Counted from the stretch's first letter, positions 29,601 to 43,870 are shown. The stretch is DNA of 64,000 nt from Lycocorax pyrrhopterus obiensis (GCA_014706295.1 JACSVZ010000002.1:128597431-128661430); one strand, 5' to 3'. The notes: a model not told the origin generated them from the sequence alone. Program-made: numbers and translations.

Positions 29601-32273
29601 CTGGCTACAATAGTCTCTTCTTCTGGATAGATGCTTCCTTCTACCACCCAGAGCATGACTGGATGTCCAATTGGGTGGGTCATTTAATGCTGCCGGAGGG
29701 AGCAAAGGCTACTATGTGCAGTCCAAGGGCTTTTCATGCAAGGTGACAAGCCCACAGCCCTCATTGTCTTACCCATGCAGAGGTGTTTGGATGCCTTTCC
29801 AACCCACAGCTCAGAGAAAACTGGTCCCCAGGGCTCACATGAAAGGTGACATTCAGGGGCATTTTGTAGACATGGAGGTGCCTAGCTCTGACAGACACAC
29901 TTCCCAGACCCCAAAGGGACAAGGCACACACCTATAACCTCCCTTATAACCTGGAGTGCTTCCATTGCTGTTTCTGGATTATTACCTGTGGCTAACCATC
30001 TGCTTAAGCTAAAAGGGCCAGCTTGAATTTCTCATTAACAACCATATCACATATCCACACATTCCTCCAGTGCTCCGGTTCAGCCTCACATGGTGCTGGA
30101 GGGCATAAAGGAGCACCAGCTACAAAGTGTGTCAGACCCAAGCTGAGAGCAGACCCATAGTTCCACAAGGTTTTGAGGAAAGGAACTAAATACATCCCAT
30201 TTCTTTTGCTTGTGGGAAGTAAAAGCAGTGAGTGACATAGGGAACAACAAAAGAAGAGAACATGAGGAAAGATGATGGGGAGAGAAAAGGTTTCCCCATT
30301 GTCACCACCGAGGCTTTGTGCCTATAGCAGGGATTATGAGATGACTTCTGATGTCAAATAAATCATGGCCTGATGCATCGCCCTATTTTCCTTACAATTA
30401 CTTAATTACCAGACCACCTTGTGCATTAAAAGCACCTGCCTCGAGGTTGTAGTATTGTGCCTTCAGCAGAAACAAGCAGAAATCATCACCATGCTCAGCA
30501 GGGTGCCTTTTTTGGTCAAAAAACCATCAGAACCATAGGCAGCTCAGATGACAATGCTGCCCTCTGTAACCAAGTGGCCACACCCTCAGGAACAGAACAG
30601 ATGAAAAAAATAAAATGTTTAGAAGAGGTTAGGATTCAATAAATGGAGAGACAAACATTTTGATTTGGGGAATGGCCTGCCCTTTTCCCATCCTGATGGC
30701 GTAGGTTTACTGGACTCAGAGACACAGGACTGCTCGGTCCTTCACCACATGCTCATCAGTTGTCTGCTTTTGCTGTGTTTGCTGCTGGCAGAGTGAGTTC
30801 TGCACTCAGTCACTCACATCCAGTTGTCATGTCATGATCAGCACTTTGCACAGACACCTGTGCACAGAACAGGCCTTTACTGACTGACCTCCATCTCCAG
30901 CACTACTTCGCTCTGGGCCTCATCAGATTTCCACCACGGCACTCCTTCCACTGCTTTAGTTTTGATTTTAAAAGTAGCTTTAATTGTACTCATAATTTTT
31001 AAGAACTTGGATAATTTTAACAGAGCTTAAAAAAAAAAACACATGATTTTTCATCTTAAAATTACTGCATCAAAGCTTGAAAATTATAGATTTGCTATGG
31101 TTCATGTTTCAGATGAGGGCTCAATGCCAGTTTTCCATTGGGGACTAAAGATAAAGCAAAGATGAAAGAGTAAATGCAGTCCTGTGTGTTCAATACAGAA
31201 GCCAACCATACTGTTTCAAGGCACGTTTCAGACACAGCCACGTAACTGATTTGGAAAGGAAAACTCAGCTACAGTTTGAGAGAATTCAGTGCTAACTGGA
31301 GCAATGATCGCTCTCTCTCTTAACAGAACTTTATCAGAAAAACAAAAACATCCTTAATAATACTAGCACAAACCAGGCATGGATCCAAAAATATTTTACC
31401 TCTGAGTAACTGGGGAAATGAGCTTTTTCCACCGCGCGTTCTACTGCAGTGACTCACCAAGGAACTCAGCCCCCAGTGTAAGGCATCCTTGCACAGTGAT
31501 CCATCAGGAGCAATGCTCAGCCAAGCATACGGCATCACAATCACAGGCGGCAAGCAAAGTGAAGATTTATTTCACTATGCGTATGAAATGCTTATTTCAT
31601 TATGTCCGCTATGCAGATGTGCTGGGCATATAACCTCAGAGAGCTCGACTACAATACTAAAGCATGGTGAATGCTGGTTTTCCTTAAAGTGCTACCAGTA
31701 TTGTATCAAATATTCAAAACAAAGCTCTGTTCATGTCAGTTTGTGGTGGCTCGTCCCAAATGACCAGGGGATCCCTTCTATACGGCACATACATGCATAA
31801 TCCTGTCTGGGGAAAAAAATTCAGGAAAATATTCAGAGGACAAAGATTGGCCCTACCCCATCTTGTGCTGTGAGTGTTCCCTCCCACCCACCATCTCAGG
31901 AGAATAAAGCATATTTATACTCACTACTGTATTAAGGAAGAGATGCTGATTGTTTAACAAATCCTATGGTAACACACACCTTTAAGCTCAAAAGGCACAG
32001 CTTGATGATGGAAAAGAGCCAAGAGGACAAGCAGACCTGCTTTCCTTGCTCCTCTTTGTGACCTGGCTCCCCTCGCCCCGGCCCAGTTACCCCCTGCCTC
32101 CTCTATGGGCAGATTCAATTCACTGAACCAACCAGCAGTAGCCAATGCTGTGAGGAAATAAAAAAAAAAAAAAAGTCATCTATTTCCAGCTTTGGAAGTT
32201 GTGTTGTCCTGGCAAAGGGTCTGTGAAATATGACAGCCGGCACAAGGAGGGGGGCTGGGCTGCAGGTGAGCAA
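26691..32273. other. Intergenic, no gene recognised
   Basis: Mixed composition. The stretches 27.85-28.15 and 30.35-30.46 kb are AT-rich with TAAT-type cores and could be enhancers, but nothing can be asserted. There is an A-rich tract at 32158-32174. No repeat family, RNA gene or coding exon is recognised. Confidence 0.5.
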
Positions 32274-32413
32274 TGCGGGAGCGCGGTGAGGATGCGTTGT
32301 CGCTGCTGTGTCGCTGAGCCGCTGCCCCGCTCGGGCCCGTGAGCAGGGGAGGCGTCGCTCTCGCCGGTCAGCACTGGGCGGACCGAGATATGCCGAGTCC
32401 TCACCTGCAGGGC
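32274..32413. promoter_or_regulatory. CpG-dense patch, intergenic
   Basis: Roughly 18 CpGs lie in 140 bp (gcgggagcgcggtgagga through gcgtcgctctcgccggtc to gcggaccgagatatgccgag), sharply bounded by CpG-poor DNA. The density is like that of a small CpG-island promoter. No coding exon is recognisable next to it. The nearest known gene start, PDP1, is 11.5 kb downstream. Confidence 0.42.
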
Positions 32414-32831
32414 CGTACGACCCAGCTCCCAGTCTGCTTTGTAATGACTCAAGAGCCTGACAAAACGCCTGAATCATTGCCAATTATTCATGTGTCATTT
32501 TTGATGTGTTAGAAAGCAGCTCATGGAGACAAGTTGCTCTGACAGTAAGACATACCTTGTTGCTACTCAGCTAGGGAAGAAGACATTTGCTTTTCAGAGG
32601 ATACTACATGAAGTCCTTGACGATTCCTGCTTACCAGCCACCATCCTGAGACCTATCCAGACCACGCAGAAGTCAGTGTTAAGACCTGCCAGCTCCAGTC
32701 ACATTGGGACCTTTGGTTTTTTGTCAAAATAAACACCAATGTAATGCAGGTCTTTACATGCAATATATCCTATATAAAAGGAAGCTGTCAGTGTACTCGT
32801 TTACTTGGTGGGGTATATTTTTGCAATGAAT

Positions 32832-32860
32832 GAAAATGCCAAAAATGCCAAAAATGCCAA
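32832..32860. repeat. Short tandem repeat, 9-bp unit AAAAATGCC x3
   Basis: Three consecutive near-identical copies of AAAAATGCC, the first one base short. Confidence 0.75.
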
Positions 32861-35800
32861 ACTGAATTTCAAGGACTAGGCTGAAGATATGCACAGAAGG
32901 TATGCAGACTGTGTGTGGGAAGTACCATGTCACTCACTGGTTTGGGGGAAAACAAGACAATGGAAAATGTCTCTCATCTCACATTTGCTCAAGCATTTTT
33001 AAATGAATGTGCAAGACCTTTCACACCACAGTTAATTACAGAGATGGAAATATGTTTCTCCCTGTACCAGCACAAGATAAGCAAGGTAGGAAACCAGAAT
33101 TACAATACAATAGTGCCAATTTCTGAACTCAGCTGTAACTATGGCAATCTTCATTCACAGTATTTAACTGAGACAATAGAAAAATAGTGCACTTAGCAAG
33201 CTTGACTAAATTACTACATCACTGGCTTACAAACATTTCAAAGACATGAACTTTTACAAAAACAAAACTTTATGAGAAGTCTGTATTTGCAGAAATCATT
33301 TGACATTACCTCTGCATTGCCTGTTCATGTTGACTATAGGGACTTGTCTTTTCAGAGTAGCCAAGTGTTCAGGGAGATACATTTCAAGAGAACAAGCAAA
33401 AAAAAATTAAATACAAAATTAAATATTAACATAAATTCTAATACAATGTCCTGTTACTGTGCAGTTACTGTTAAAAGCTGGCACTGTCAGCAACAGTATT
33501 TTACTTTTCCTGGTTTGTATAAAGTCAAAAGGGGACACTGGGCCAAATTCTTCTCTCACTTAAATGTGTGTTTTTCCCTCCCACCTTCATTGGCGTCAGC
33601 AGCCTCATCTTGCTGCATTGTCACAATTCACAGTGCTCCCCATACGTAAGCTGGAATAAAGGAGTAGTGTGGTATTAACAGAAAACAAAACAAAACAGAA
33701 GCAATGGATCAATATAGTACATTTCCTCTCTGCATTCAGCTCCCCTGATGTTTTGGGCTGTTCACTCACCAGCTGCTCCCTGGTATGTGGCACAAGCCTG
33801 TTGTTCATCTCTTTTTCATACAGTATTTTTCTCTACTCCTCTGGTACAGAAAGTAGCTGTAACTGACAGAAGATAAAGCAAAAGGATGAAAAATAATAAT
33901 TTTCAAACATCAAAACCAAACCTTTCGTAATAGAGGTGCTTGGTTTGAGACAGCCAGTGAACAAGTTTCTGCTTGCTATTTATTGATGTCCAAGAGAAGC
34001 CAAAGAATGCTCTGGATGCTGTCTTTATTTCAACATTCACTATACCAATGCATCATGTGGACCAACTGCACCATACATGTGTTTGACAAACACTTAAGCT
34101 AATCCATAGCCACATAAGTTTGGTTAGTGGTGCTTGGACGCAACAAAGAAGATACTTCTAATTCACAGGGACGGGCACGTTTCTGGCGGGACTCATCCAT
34201 CACTGAATCCCAACCAGGTCAGGGACATCTGGCTTCCCAATATCACACTGTATCTGGTGATTCAGCCTTGGTAGCAAGAACAAACAGGCTTGGCCACAGT
34301 AACAAAACAAAAGGTAAAGGTGGCAAGGCACCTGGCAGAATTATGATTGCTTCAGGCAAGCTAAAATCATGAAAACATGATGGTCTGGCACTGTGAGTGC
34401 TGTAAAGATGGCCTTAATGAATGATCCTGGAAAATGGTACAGTGTGGGAAGAGACTCAGTTATGCTATAGTCCCTTTTCACTTAAGTTTTCTTTGAAACT
34501 TTTTTTTTTTAAGAAAGACCTGGCAGCAAAACAACATTTTTAAACTTCTTTCCTGACATGATTGGAATGTTTGGGTGTGAGCCTTGCTGCAGTATGTGTT
34601 ACAGCCTGAACGCTGTGCAGCAAGTGCCATGCCTTTGAGCACAAGCTGGGCATGGGGAGTGCACTTCTTGTGCACATGGGAGCCCTGATATTTCAATGTC
34701 TGGAAACAGTTCAGAGTTGTCAACGACGCAGATTTGCTAATCAAAACTCCAGATGGCTGAAGGACACACACACACTGACCTTTACTACAGCCCTGGGAAT
34801 GCTGCAGCAGCCTGAAATGACTTTCCAGAGTTGCTCCCACTGCTTGAGTTCTTTGCGAATACTGGTGGGGATACTGTGCCTCTGAACAAAGCACCTTTTT
34901 GATATGTACTTTTCAGAGAGAAGGGAGGAATTATCTCTGATTCAACAGGGCTTTCAGGCACCCTTTCCAGATTACTACAGTGGTATCATTCAGTTACGCA
35001 GACTTCAAATTAAAAGTTAATGAAAACTAACACACTTCTTATTTCTCCTGAGGCTCATTTGCTCTCGTATTCAGACAGCTGAGAAAATTAAGTCAGAAGA
35101 AAATTCTTCCTTGTCTGACAAAGGGCGCAAGGATTCTGAGAACTGCCTGGCAGCAAATTCCTGCATCAACACCGTTGCTGTAATGTTGAATCAGTTCTGC
35201 TCATTTTCCAAGTGTGCTTTATAGCCACCTCCCACATGGCAACACGTGAGCAAGTAAACTATCATTAGTTCTGATGGGCACCCTTTGTCTTCCCAGGAAA
35301 TGACTAAATGCTATCCTCAAAAAGCTGACCATTGGAGAGTAGTAGAAATTACAGACTCATGTTTGGCACAGAGTGTTGTATTCGCAGCTGTACTGACTGC
35401 CTGCCAGGAGCTGTCTGCTTACAGAACATGCTGTCTTCCAGCTGCTCGACCCAAGATAGTCCACGAGGATAAGAGCAATGTTAGAGAAGTGAACAGACTT
35501 TCTGTTTGCAGATTTCTCTTGCTTGGTTTTGTAGCTCTTCTCTGGGGAAAGTGAGCTTGTTGCCAGTCTTCACATGATGGCAGATCCAAGAAGTTTTCTG
35601 GATTAACCTAAGGCACTGCTTTTTGACTCAGGGCAAGGTGACCCTTCATTATTAACATGCAAGAAAAAAAACCCACCCTGTGATTCATGTATTTTACCCC
35701 CTGACACATGCATATACAAACCAGAATGACTTGAATACAGGAAAATAACTGGGATTTTTTTTTTTGCTAACATCTTAAAACCCTTACAGCTTCATAGATC

Positions 35801-38800
35801 CTGTTCTCCCTTATTCCAGCTCTTCTTTTTAGCTGTTCCTGTTTAATCCTAGCAATCATCTTGAGTCATGATGCTGGATATAATGCAATAGACTCACATG
35901 TACAGTTCCTTTATTTAAAAAGTTCTTTTTTTTTTTTGTGAACACAGCAAAAAGCAGGCAAACAGCAAGAGCTCACCTGTGCTTACATTCAAGCCCTTTC
36001 CAGGAAGTCCTTTGCCCCAGTGTTCTCCTTCCTTTCAGTGTCATGTCCCTGAACTCAGTTTACTATGCCCTTAGCATTTCTAGTCTTTTTTTTTAATGGG
36101 TTTTTTTCCTCTCCTACCTGCACACGTGTGACTCCACAACTTCTGGCTTAACCACCTTCTGTCTGTATCATTTACCAGTACATTGCATTGCAAACCTGTA
36201 TGAGGACATGCTGTTACTTAATTTTGTGATATTGGTGCAATATTTGGGGAGGTGGATTGTACTGGTTTGGTTTTCAGTAATCAGAGTCATTTAACTGCGT
36301 CCTCATGCCAAACCAATTTAATGTATTTTTTCTCATTACATAGCTTTTTCTTACTATTTTCAACAAGAGTTGATGTGATCACAAGTTGATTACATTTTGC
36401 TGTATGAAAAGGGAAGTAAATTAGAATTGCACACATTAATTTTGCAAATGGCCAAAATTATACTGGGATAGCTCCACAAGCTGATGGAGAGAACAAAAAT
36501 CACTCCCAGGGTGTAGTTTTGTATTCCCTCCTGCTCCCCTGGCCCGCCGCAATGCCCTTCCCTGCTTCCAGAGACTGCTGCCTGCCCTGCTCTGCATGCT
36601 GAGCAGTTGGTGGAGTAGTGCCCTGAACTGCTCTGTGAAATGATCCAAGTTCAAAAGTGCTTTTGGGAGAGTTCAGGGCACTTTCACTTTAATGTATGGC
36701 TGGACACACTCTTGTATGGCTGGTGACTTGGACAGCCTGGAAGAGGACATGAAAGAGGAAGCAAGAAAGTTCTTTCTAAAAATGAGGGTACAGTTGGATG
36801 GCTTAAACCAGACAGCAGACAGAGTGAACAGAAACATAGCGATCTGCCCTAGAGACTCCAGAGTTATCTGTTATTGTGCCTTTAACCTGCATGGCATTGG
36901 TATGACTGAGCCAAATTACACAAGAGCACAGTGACACATCACAACCCAGTCATCCACTGGGTAGATCAAAGCACCCGACGCACTTCGACCGTGCATCTTA
37001 CGTCTTCCATCGGCATCAAATGGTAAGGGAGATTAATTGCTGTGAGCACCGAAAACAAATGAGCATGAAGACTGTGCCTATGATGACAATATTGGTGAAT
37101 GCATTTGTTTTTTAGTATTCAAAGTAAATATTTTATTCATTATCTCATGTGAATGCATGATTGTATCAGCAGCACATTTAAAAGAAACAAAAATATAGTG
37201 TGCTACAGCAGTTTGCTAAGGAAACTGAAATAGTGAGTTGGGTAAATCAGTCCTTGATAACCCAAACTGTAATTTAAAATGCAAATGCCTTTCTGAGCTC
37301 ATCTATTCTAAGCTGGATAGAGCCCAGCATGTTTCAGTTTTTAAATAACTCATTCCCATGACCTTTGCAATTCACTACCTTACACAACAGTGCAAAAAAG
37401 AGCCTCATACACATGACTCAGGCTGCCTTAGGGTTCCTGAAATTTAAGAAGGCAGCCTACATAACATGATCACAAGCAAAAGGAAAATAAAAGACGGCTT
37501 ATATAACATCAGACAAACTGAACAAACCTCTGCAGTTACACAAGGCTGCAGGCTGCAGAGAAGCATCCAAAGTTCAAAGAAGTTTCAAAGAAACAGCCTG
37601 ATGTGGCTGGTGTTTAGCCCCAGTGTTTAAGGTCAACACTAATAGAATAAATAATGCTTCTTCTTGAAATACTACTCTAAAACACTTAGCTTGCAATCTG
37701 GATTTCTTCCAGGGTATTTGAAACACATTGAGGAAAATGATCATGGGGAAGGAGTAAGGTGCCTGGACTGCTCACTTGCAAGCCCAAAAGGTTCACAGGA
37801 AACGTGCGTCCTGAGCTCCTGAGAAGCAGCAGGGTAGCAGTCATCTTGTTCTTACTGAATGTCCTCCCAATGCTCCTAGGTCTTTATGGAGGTTCCTCAG
37901 AGGCACAGCCCATCTGTGGGGGAACATGTGATCTTGCACCACCTCCCTGGCCTCTGCCACAGAAACATCATTGAGCTGTGCAACTGAATATGCAGGTTAT
38001 TCAGACTTGCAAGCCAAATCCAGCCCTGGGCTGGAATCCAGATTCAAGGACAGCACCCTAGTGCCAATGCAGGGCAAAATTAGAGTGGAGATCCCTAAAT
38101 GGCATTATTAAAAAATCCCCAGGACAAGAAAGGCACCCCTAGAGCAGGCTTGCTGGAAATGGTCACAGTCAGGCCTTCTCTTTTGATTAAAAGCCTGGCA
38201 CAGGAGCACAGCTTTGTTCTGCTGAGATGGCCAGGATCTCTCAGAGGGAGGTGGCTGCCTCCAGTTCCTGAATATCATAAACAAAGCTCCAGCTCCACTT
38301 GTATGACACAGTGTTGCTCCTTCTGCTTGTTCCTATCTTAGCATGTAACAGCCTAGTGGCTACAGCTTTTAATGTAAAAGGCTGGTATAATTGTCACCTT
38401 CAGTCCCCACTGCCTCTTTTTCCAAGGGAGTCCTGTTACTGTCTGGCTGTAGGTCAGCTGAGGCAAGGGCAATGCCTTACCATGCAGTGAAGACTGGTCA
38501 CTCACACAGGAATCCACCACTCCTTGGCTCAGAGGCAGCAAATGAGGCTCTGTAACCTTCTGCTTAGGACACCTGCCTGGAAGAACAGGATACTGGATCT
38601 AGTCAGGGAAAGGGAAGAGGTCAGAACAAATACATGTTTGGTTTGTTGTTTAAAAAGATAAATTAAACATATAGTATAAAGCAAATGGTTAATATTTATG
38701 TAGATGGGGTCACTTGAGATAATAAGTCTATTTATCAACCAAGGAAACCAGTAACATAACTCATCTTTTTTCTACAGAAAAAAATAACAAATGCTTATAT

Positions 38801-39965
38801 TTTTTTCATCAAATACAAACCCCAAAGGATACAAGGTCTTATTGTCCCAGCATTTAGGTAAGGCTAAACTGAGAAAGGCAAATAGGAATGACATAGAATG
38901 GTATTCTTTCTAAACTTCCTTGTTACAAGTGGAAATGTGACCTGATTTAACCCTGGGCCCCAAGACATCTAAGAGATTGGTTCAGAGCCTACTCTTGGTT
39001 CTAAATTGAAATTTGTAATTTTATCTTCCATAACTACATTTCACTTCAAAGTACCCCCTCATGCTAAGACAGTAACACCGGTTTTTCTAGTAATTGGCAC
39101 TGGTTGCTCTTCCTCATTGCTGGAGAAATTATTAGTCTTTAAGATTCACATTTGCATAGAAAGATCTCAACTCAAATAAGCCAGCTATTTCTATAGACCA
39201 TCCATTGGCTTTCCATATCCTGACTCTACTGACCTGAAGTAAAGACAAAAGGCTGTATCCAATTACCAGCCTCTGAGCAATCTTTTATTTCAGGGTATCA
39301 TATCTGATAAAATGAACCCAGGATATCATTGTTCCAGCAGCATTAGGTAAACAATATTTTATCTGTTGAAAAGTGTAAACTATTCTCTGCATGGAAAAAT
39401 GCGGGCAGATTCTCTCCCAGTTTTAATCTCCACTACTTCCCCTGAAATCTATTGAATCTTTTGCATGGCAGCCATTATAGCTGCCAATGTAGTTACTTTT
39501 TAAAATTACTGTAACAAAGAAATATGAAAAATGCACATGATGAACTACAGCTGGAAAAGGGATCAGACCCTTCAGAACCAAGGTAATTGCTGGATCCAAC
39601 TTCTGGATATCCTGAAACTACTTCCCCGTAGCCAGACACTGATAATGTGTCATGGAATGAAGTATCATTCTTGAAGCTGGCCAAGAAATTATTTTACTAC
39701 AGAATTTCCTTTACTTCATGAAGTCAGAATGCTGCATTCCCCAAACTGGATACCAGACCCTGATAAACCAACCAAGGTGAAAAGTGCAAACTAGTGCACA
39801 ACAACTACCGAATGAAAAAATGCATTTAATTCTCTGCTAATGAGATGGGAATCAACATATAGGATGGTACAAAGAAGTCCTGAAGGGCAAGAAGCAACAG
39901 ATACAAGCTTAACAAGGAAAATTCTGATTAACTAAAAACTAAAAATCTTCAAAATGAAAGTGGTG
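32861..39965. other. Intergenic, no gene recognised
   Basis: Mixed to AT-rich sequence with homopolymer T/A runs (34500-34511, 35757-35764, 35929-35938). Open frames are short and unconvincing. No repeat family is recognised. Confidence 0.5.
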
Positions 39966-40118
39966 AAGTACTGGAACTGGGGCCCAGACAGACTGGAGCA
40001 CCTCAGTCCTCAGAGCTGTCCAAAACGGGACTGACCAAGTCCTTGAACAACCTGACCTAGCTTTGAAGGTGGCCCTGCTTTCAGCAGGTCTCGTCTGACC
40101 TCAATTACTCTCTGAGTC
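39966..40118 (+). mobile_element. CR1 LINE 3' remnant, plus orientation
   Basis: A degraded copy of the CR1 3' UTR: caaaacgggactgaccaagt, ccttgaacaacctgacctag and ggccctgctttcagcaggtc, followed by a broken terminus. It is about 150 bp and heavily diverged. Confidence 0.7.
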
Positions 40119-43100
40119 CAGGAAGTTGAGTCTGAACTGTTGAATGAGTCAGACCCATTGCTTCATTTCAGGAAGGAATTAAGAGTGAAGATACAAAGGG
40201 CCTCCAGGGAGACAAAATAAATTAAACTATCTGTGCATCCCACAAAATACCCACTGAAAGCAACTGTCTGTGATTCGCCATTGGTCTTGCCTTTAGAAGG
40301 GGCAGGGGAGAGATGAATCATGTGGCTCGGTGCTGCTAGTTTACTCTGAAGTTGATACTCTTAGATGTTCTTTAAAAATCACCTTTTGCAGGGCTCATTG
40401 TAAAACTTCAGAAATGTTCACTGTACTCAGAAACCCAGCTGTGTTGAGGGAGGACAGATACACCACCCACAGCAAATGCTCCCTGAGAGGGCAGCAGAAC
40501 ACTTGAATGTACAACCAAACTCTCCTTTTGAAGCAGACTGAAGAGCCCAGGCCACCACTGTTTGCAGGTACTCCATCTGCTTTGAGCTCTACTGACACAT
40601 TTATTTTTGCCACATAATGCTCCTGATTTCTGCTAAAAATAAATTGCTCTCTGTGGAACAGCATACTCAGATTGCTGTCAGTGCTTCTGTGTGCTCTCAG
40701 GAAAGGAAAGAACACAGTTTAGTCCTGTCCAATCCTTTCTGTTTATTCAGTACCTGGCATGCTTGTCTCCCCTGTTTTCTCCCTTGTTAGGCTTTTCTTT
40801 CTGCTCTCAAAACTTATATGACTCTTCTGCCTTTTTTTCCCGCTCCAGGTTGGTATGGCAGCATGCCAAGTGGAAGTGTTTGATCCGTGCACTCAGTTTC
40901 AGGACAGGTTTTATGAGCAACTGCTCTTTCCAACAAGCACAGGAGCAACACAGCATTTCTGTAACATTGTGTGCAAGGATATCATAAGAATGTTAAGGAG
41001 TCAGGGAATATAAAAACAGGTGAAATATTATCCTGTACTCCTGAACTAGCTTGCAGTAAAAATGAGTCAATAAAAATGAATCAATAAAATGTTTAGGCAC
41101 AAGAACCTATTTAAACTAGAAGGTTATTACAAACACTTGATTTCAAATGAAAATGGATTTTGATGATCTGTAACGGAGTTTCTCTGGAAAAGTGTTTCTC
41201 TGGAAATGTATTTTTTTGGAAATGTGTGTTAGGGTAAGTACTGCAGCACTTTAGCTGCAGTGATAATGCATAGCTGCCTGTTGGTTCTGCAGTGCAGAAT
41301 TAGCCACTACTGGCAACAGGCACAGTAAGACAAGAACTGATGGCTCTTGTTACACTCTGTTGATAATCCTTTCATCCAGGGAAACAGGGAGAATTGCATA
41401 CCTTGAAGTAGTTACAAGTAATTTCTTTTCCATCAATCTCTGGTGTAAAATGTTAAATGTGGAACAATATGTTTTTATTCATTAAAACATTTTTTATTCT
41501 TTAGAATCAGCAAAACCGGACTGTTGCTCAAAGTGCACAAAAAGGTCTTGGCAGCAGCAAGATGAAGAGAAGGAAAATCTAACTTTCCAGTTAAATTGCA
41601 ACATCCAATTTCTGGCAGCACCCCAGCAAACTCACATAAGCTTGAGGAGCAAAATGTCAGCCAAATTTTAGCATTTTGTCTTTAATTTGTGGGATTTATA
41701 TGTGGCTGCTAAGGCCAAAATCTTTTCTCATTCAGTGTTTTAAAATTCAAATTTTGTCTAATGTTCAGAGATATCAACAGGTACCGTGAGACAGGGAGCT
41801 ACAACTTCCAAGACCAGCTCTAAAAGTAGCTCCGCTCCTGGCCTTAAATCAGGAGGAAAGGGATAATTAAATAAATAAACAGGGAGCTGTACTACTAACG
41901 TTTCAATTTCACAGCAAATTACGGAGAATTGAACTAATGGGCACAAGATGTTCTGACGATCAAAAGTGCTAAATGCTAACTATTTTGTGGAATTTTTTTT
42001 CTAGGTAGGCAACTCGGGACAGCAACATTCTCTGTGGAAGTCATACATGAAGCCACTCTACAAACTCCTTACTTAATGAGCTGATCGGTGGTGACTTCAT
42101 CCCAAACCATTTCTGTGTATCTACTCATACAACCATCACTCAAATTCACCCAGGCAAGGTCTGTCTTCCCACAGCCTTCTTGCTTCTGACACAGTGAGAA
42201 GGTGCCGTGATAGTGCCCCTTTACATAGTCTATAAGAAACTTTCTAAACTTTGGGGCTTTACAGTCATTCTTGCTGCAAGTAGAAAATTATGTAAATGGT
42301 TGGTGCTTCAGCACATTCTGGCCATCTACTTTTAACCATGTGCTACCGGTAAATAGGCATGCAAATAATTTGTTTTCCATGCTGTTTAATGAAGTTTTAA
42401 ATGTACAATGGTGTCTGTCAGATGCTTTTTTTTTTTTTTTTTCACTTCTAAAATAAGCCTCAAAGAGAAGATGATGGTTTACCATTCTGGATAAACAAAT
42501 AAATGTCTCAAAAGTCACCCACAACACCAATAAATGAAAATTTTAACACTCTGTGTTTTCAACTACTACCATGAAAGATTTGCATTTTTAAGGATGGCAT
42601 CATTTTATCTTTCTAGCTGGTTTTCACACAGAGGGTCACAGGGCAGTACTTTCCACACTGTTACATTTCAAGTAGAGTTCTTGAGTCTTCGGGGCACTAC
42701 GTGCAGATTTTCCTTTGTTTCTTCGCCTGGTTTTGGTACACAGCTGTACACATCCTAACAACTGGGTAAAGACATAAGTATAGTCAAAATCTATGTTTTG
42801 TTACAGCTGCTTAGGGAATGCTAATTGCAACACCCGGAGGCTTGCTAACATCTGCTGCCAACAACACACAGCAGAGCGGGCATCCCGGACATCGTGAAAA
42901 ATAGTAAGGCATGAGAGCACAGGCATCTATAAACAGAGAGATGATCAAGGAAACCAAAATATTGTCAAATTTATATACTTTCCATATTCAGAAATGTACA
43001 TGATGAGCAAGTCCGGATCAGAGTATCTCAGAAGCACATGCAGAATTAAGTGTTGCCCTAGAGATGTGGAACAGGGACAGGAGAGGGGAGAGAAAGGAGG

Positions 43101-43229
43101 CTACTGCTGCTGCTGCACCGGCAGGAAGGACAGACAGGCGTTGCCCTTCTAGGGACGGGCTGCTCCTTCTTCGTAGCTACTGCCCTCACACCATTCCTTG
43201 CTGGCAGTGACCGTAGCAATGTGGCGATG
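40119..43229. other. Intergenic, upstream of PDP1; no gene recognised
   Basis: AT-rich flank with an imperfect 19-bp tandem repeat (41178-41226, units built on tttctctggaaa) and a T-tract at 42427-42442. No exon or promoter is recognised. Confidence 0.5.
41178..41226. repeat. Imperfect tandem repeat, about three units
   Basis: gtttctctggaaaa, gtgtttctctggaaat and gtatttttttggaaat in a row. The units are similar but not identical. Confidence 0.6.
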
Positions 43230-43232
43230 TCG

Positions 43233-43422
43233 GGGCAGAGAGGTCCCTGGTCTTTGGCACTCCATAGCAGCTTGCTTTGCCTGGAGGAATTCTGGAGAAG
43301 ACAAAACTCCACGGGGCAAATTAATAAAAAAAAACCCAAACCCCCACGTTTCAGTACAAGCTTCAGTGGTCTCTTGTGGAGTTAACATGCTTTGCGACTA
43401 TTAAGTCAACTCGAACATTTCA
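43233..43422. repeat. Duplicated block upstream of PDP1, copy A
   Basis: It contains, in order, GGGCAGAGAGGTCCCTGG (43233-43250), GGTCTCTTGTGGAGTTAAC (43368-43386) and CGAACATTTCA followed by a G run (43412-43422). All three recur in the same order in copy B at 43584-43679. Copy A has about 97 bp more between the first and second motifs. Confidence 0.82.
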
Positions 43423-43583
43423 AGGGGGGAAAAGAACACCAGAGCACCACTCTTTAAAAGGAATTCAGAGTAAATGCCAATACGCCTTACAAAATTTAGA
43501 CATCTTCCCATATTCGGTCTTCGTAACAGTCAGAAGTTGTGTGACTCTGACTCCTGACCGAAGGAACGTGGGGGGCTTTTTCA

Positions 43584-43679
43584 GGGCAGAGAGGTCCCCG
43601 GCTTAGGGGACAGACTTTAGCGGTCTCTTGTGGAGTTAACGTGATTCGTACCTGTTAAAGACACTTCACGAACATTTCA
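43584..43679. repeat. Duplicated block upstream of PDP1, copy B
   Basis: GGGCAGAGAGGTCCCCGG (43584-43601, one mismatch to copy A), GGTCTCTTGTGGAGTTAAC (43622-43640, identical) and CGAACATTTCA followed by a G run (43669-43679, identical). It is shorter than copy A through an internal deletion, and it abuts the CpG island of PDP1. Confidence 0.82.
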
Positions 43680-43870
43680 GGGGGAAACCCCCACGGCCCC
43701 GCCTCCCACTCGGAAAAGCGCGCCCCGAGCCCTCTCCCTCCCCTCACGCCCACCCTGAGGAGTACACACTGCGCGCCGCCGCCTTCACGCCTTCCCGCCC
43801 CTGCGCCGTGCGCGCGCACGCAACGCCCCCGCCGCCTCCCTCCCTCCGCGCGCTCCCTCAGCCTCCGCGT

